Shown here: positions 63,578-64,000 of the stretch, piece after piece | Layout of the letters: each line of letters begins with the position of its first letter | Position numbering within the stretch: position 1 is the first letter of the stretch | NCBI GenBank assembly: GCA_016791105.1 | Contig: JAEUNM010000043.1 | Coordinates: forward strand, 62,001-126,000 | Reading direction: 5' to 3' | Origin: Rhodocyclaceae bacterium | GTDB taxonomy: Bacteria > Pseudomonadota > Gammaproteobacteria > Burkholderiales > Rhodocyclaceae | Length of the DNA stretch: 64,000 nt | Translations under genes and position numbers: made by a program | Notes under the pieces: model-generated | Told to the model about the DNA's origin: nothing | Databases searched by the model: none | Seen by the model: the letters and a program-made list of their open reading frames with translations, nothing else

Positions 63578-64000
63578 GGGAAGATGGCATTACGGAATTC
63601 CGTTGGATAGGTCGCGGAAAAGCCAAGGTGAGCGAAAAACCACGATAGATGCATGTAGCGGCAGAAATCGTCAAATATTGAGCCGCTTTTGTAGAGCCGG
63701 ACTCGATTTCGGCTTTGCGGTCGGGATGTTTTTTGCGCTGGACGTCGGCATGGACACGGCAGGTTCGGCCGCGCGAAGGCGGTCACTCAGAGGAAAAATT
63801 GCTGTCGGGCAGCAACCAAAGCTGGCCACCAAGCCCCTGCCCGCTCAGGGAGACACGAGGCTGCTGCCATTCCGCCCCAAGCGGGAACCGACACGGCGCT
63901 CCGGAAAAGCCGATTGGCAGCCAACTTGACGGCACTGTGCCCGGCTCGATGGGCACCCAGCCGCCTGGGCGAGTAGTGTCGAAATGGAATCGGGATCGAC
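63578..64000. other. Terminal region without a recognised gene
   Basis: About 420 bases upstream of the CHASE kinase gene to the window edge. Short open frames here have no recognisable family, ribosome binding site or protein-like composition. The kinase promoter should lie near 63600-63700 but I cannot place it with confidence. Confidence 0.5.

Noticed and set aside
63564..63929. A 121-codon plus-strand frame near the window end
   Set aside because: No family, no ribosome binding site, and an Arg-rich composition typical of chance frames in this sequence.

Overview
The window reads as a GC-rich betaproteobacterial chromosome segment. The rpsB-tsf-pyrH-frr-uppS-cdsA-dxr-rseP-bamA-skp-lpxD-fabZ-lpxA-lpxB-rnhB block is in the order usual for that class. 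A DUF3567 protein, a family I know only from Betaproteobacteria, and a GreB with an acidic N-terminal extension fit the same placement. No rRNA, tRNA or CRISPR array was seen, so genus cannot be fixed from this sequence.

Layout. 1-5 kb: a Nudix CoA pyrophosphatase (cut by the window edge), a retropepsin-like protease, a GATase1 protein, a DUF2189 membrane protein, yajQ, murB, ppnP and DUF2788. 5-9 kb: arginine genes argD-argF-argG on the minus strand, then a small orphan gene with its own promoter and terminator, then rpsT. 9.6-21 kb: murJ, a large hybrid sensor kinase, an intact IS1634-family insertion sequence abutting the 3' end of ggt, a diverged catalase-like protein, a small lipoprotein and an RcnA-type Ni/Co exporter. 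21-36 kb: the long translation / outer-membrane / lipid A operon, all on the minus strand and with several 4-8 bp gene overlaps. 36-44 kb: map and glnD (plus strand), then cysD-cysN-mtnP-def (minus strand) and an orphan pseudopilin. 44-53 kb: a bfd-bfr iron-storage pair behind a Fur-like operator, htpG with a heat-shock-type promoter, a chemoreceptor, greB-dsbC, DUF3567, and ydcH-metY-hydrolase. 53-64 kb: a more accessory stretch with an unknown protein, GFA and SRPBCC proteins, an M48 protease, a decayed RND pump gene, two tandem copies of a REP-bounded repeat, and a CHASE-PAS hybrid kinase.

How the genes work together. The core block couples translation (S2, EF-Ts, RRF), UMP kinase, isoprenoid and undecaprenyl synthesis (Dxr, UppS), phospholipid precursor supply (CdsA), envelope stress proteolysis (RseP) and outer-membrane assembly (BamA, Skp, Lpx enzymes, FabZ). 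Sulfur genes occur in two places: cysDN with methylthio-nucleoside salvage, and metY for homocysteine synthesis. Iron storage (Bfd/Bfr) carries a recognisable Fur-like operator.

Most unusual items. CysN carries a C-terminal domain that looks like an APS kinase stripped of its nucleotide-binding motifs. An RND permease pseudogene shows an in-frame duplication, an in-frame stop and a 3' end replaced by repeats. An IS end supplies the stop codon of ggt. A short orphan gene between argD and rpsT has a near-consensus promoter and its own terminator. I found no clear evidence for a wholly new multi-gene system.
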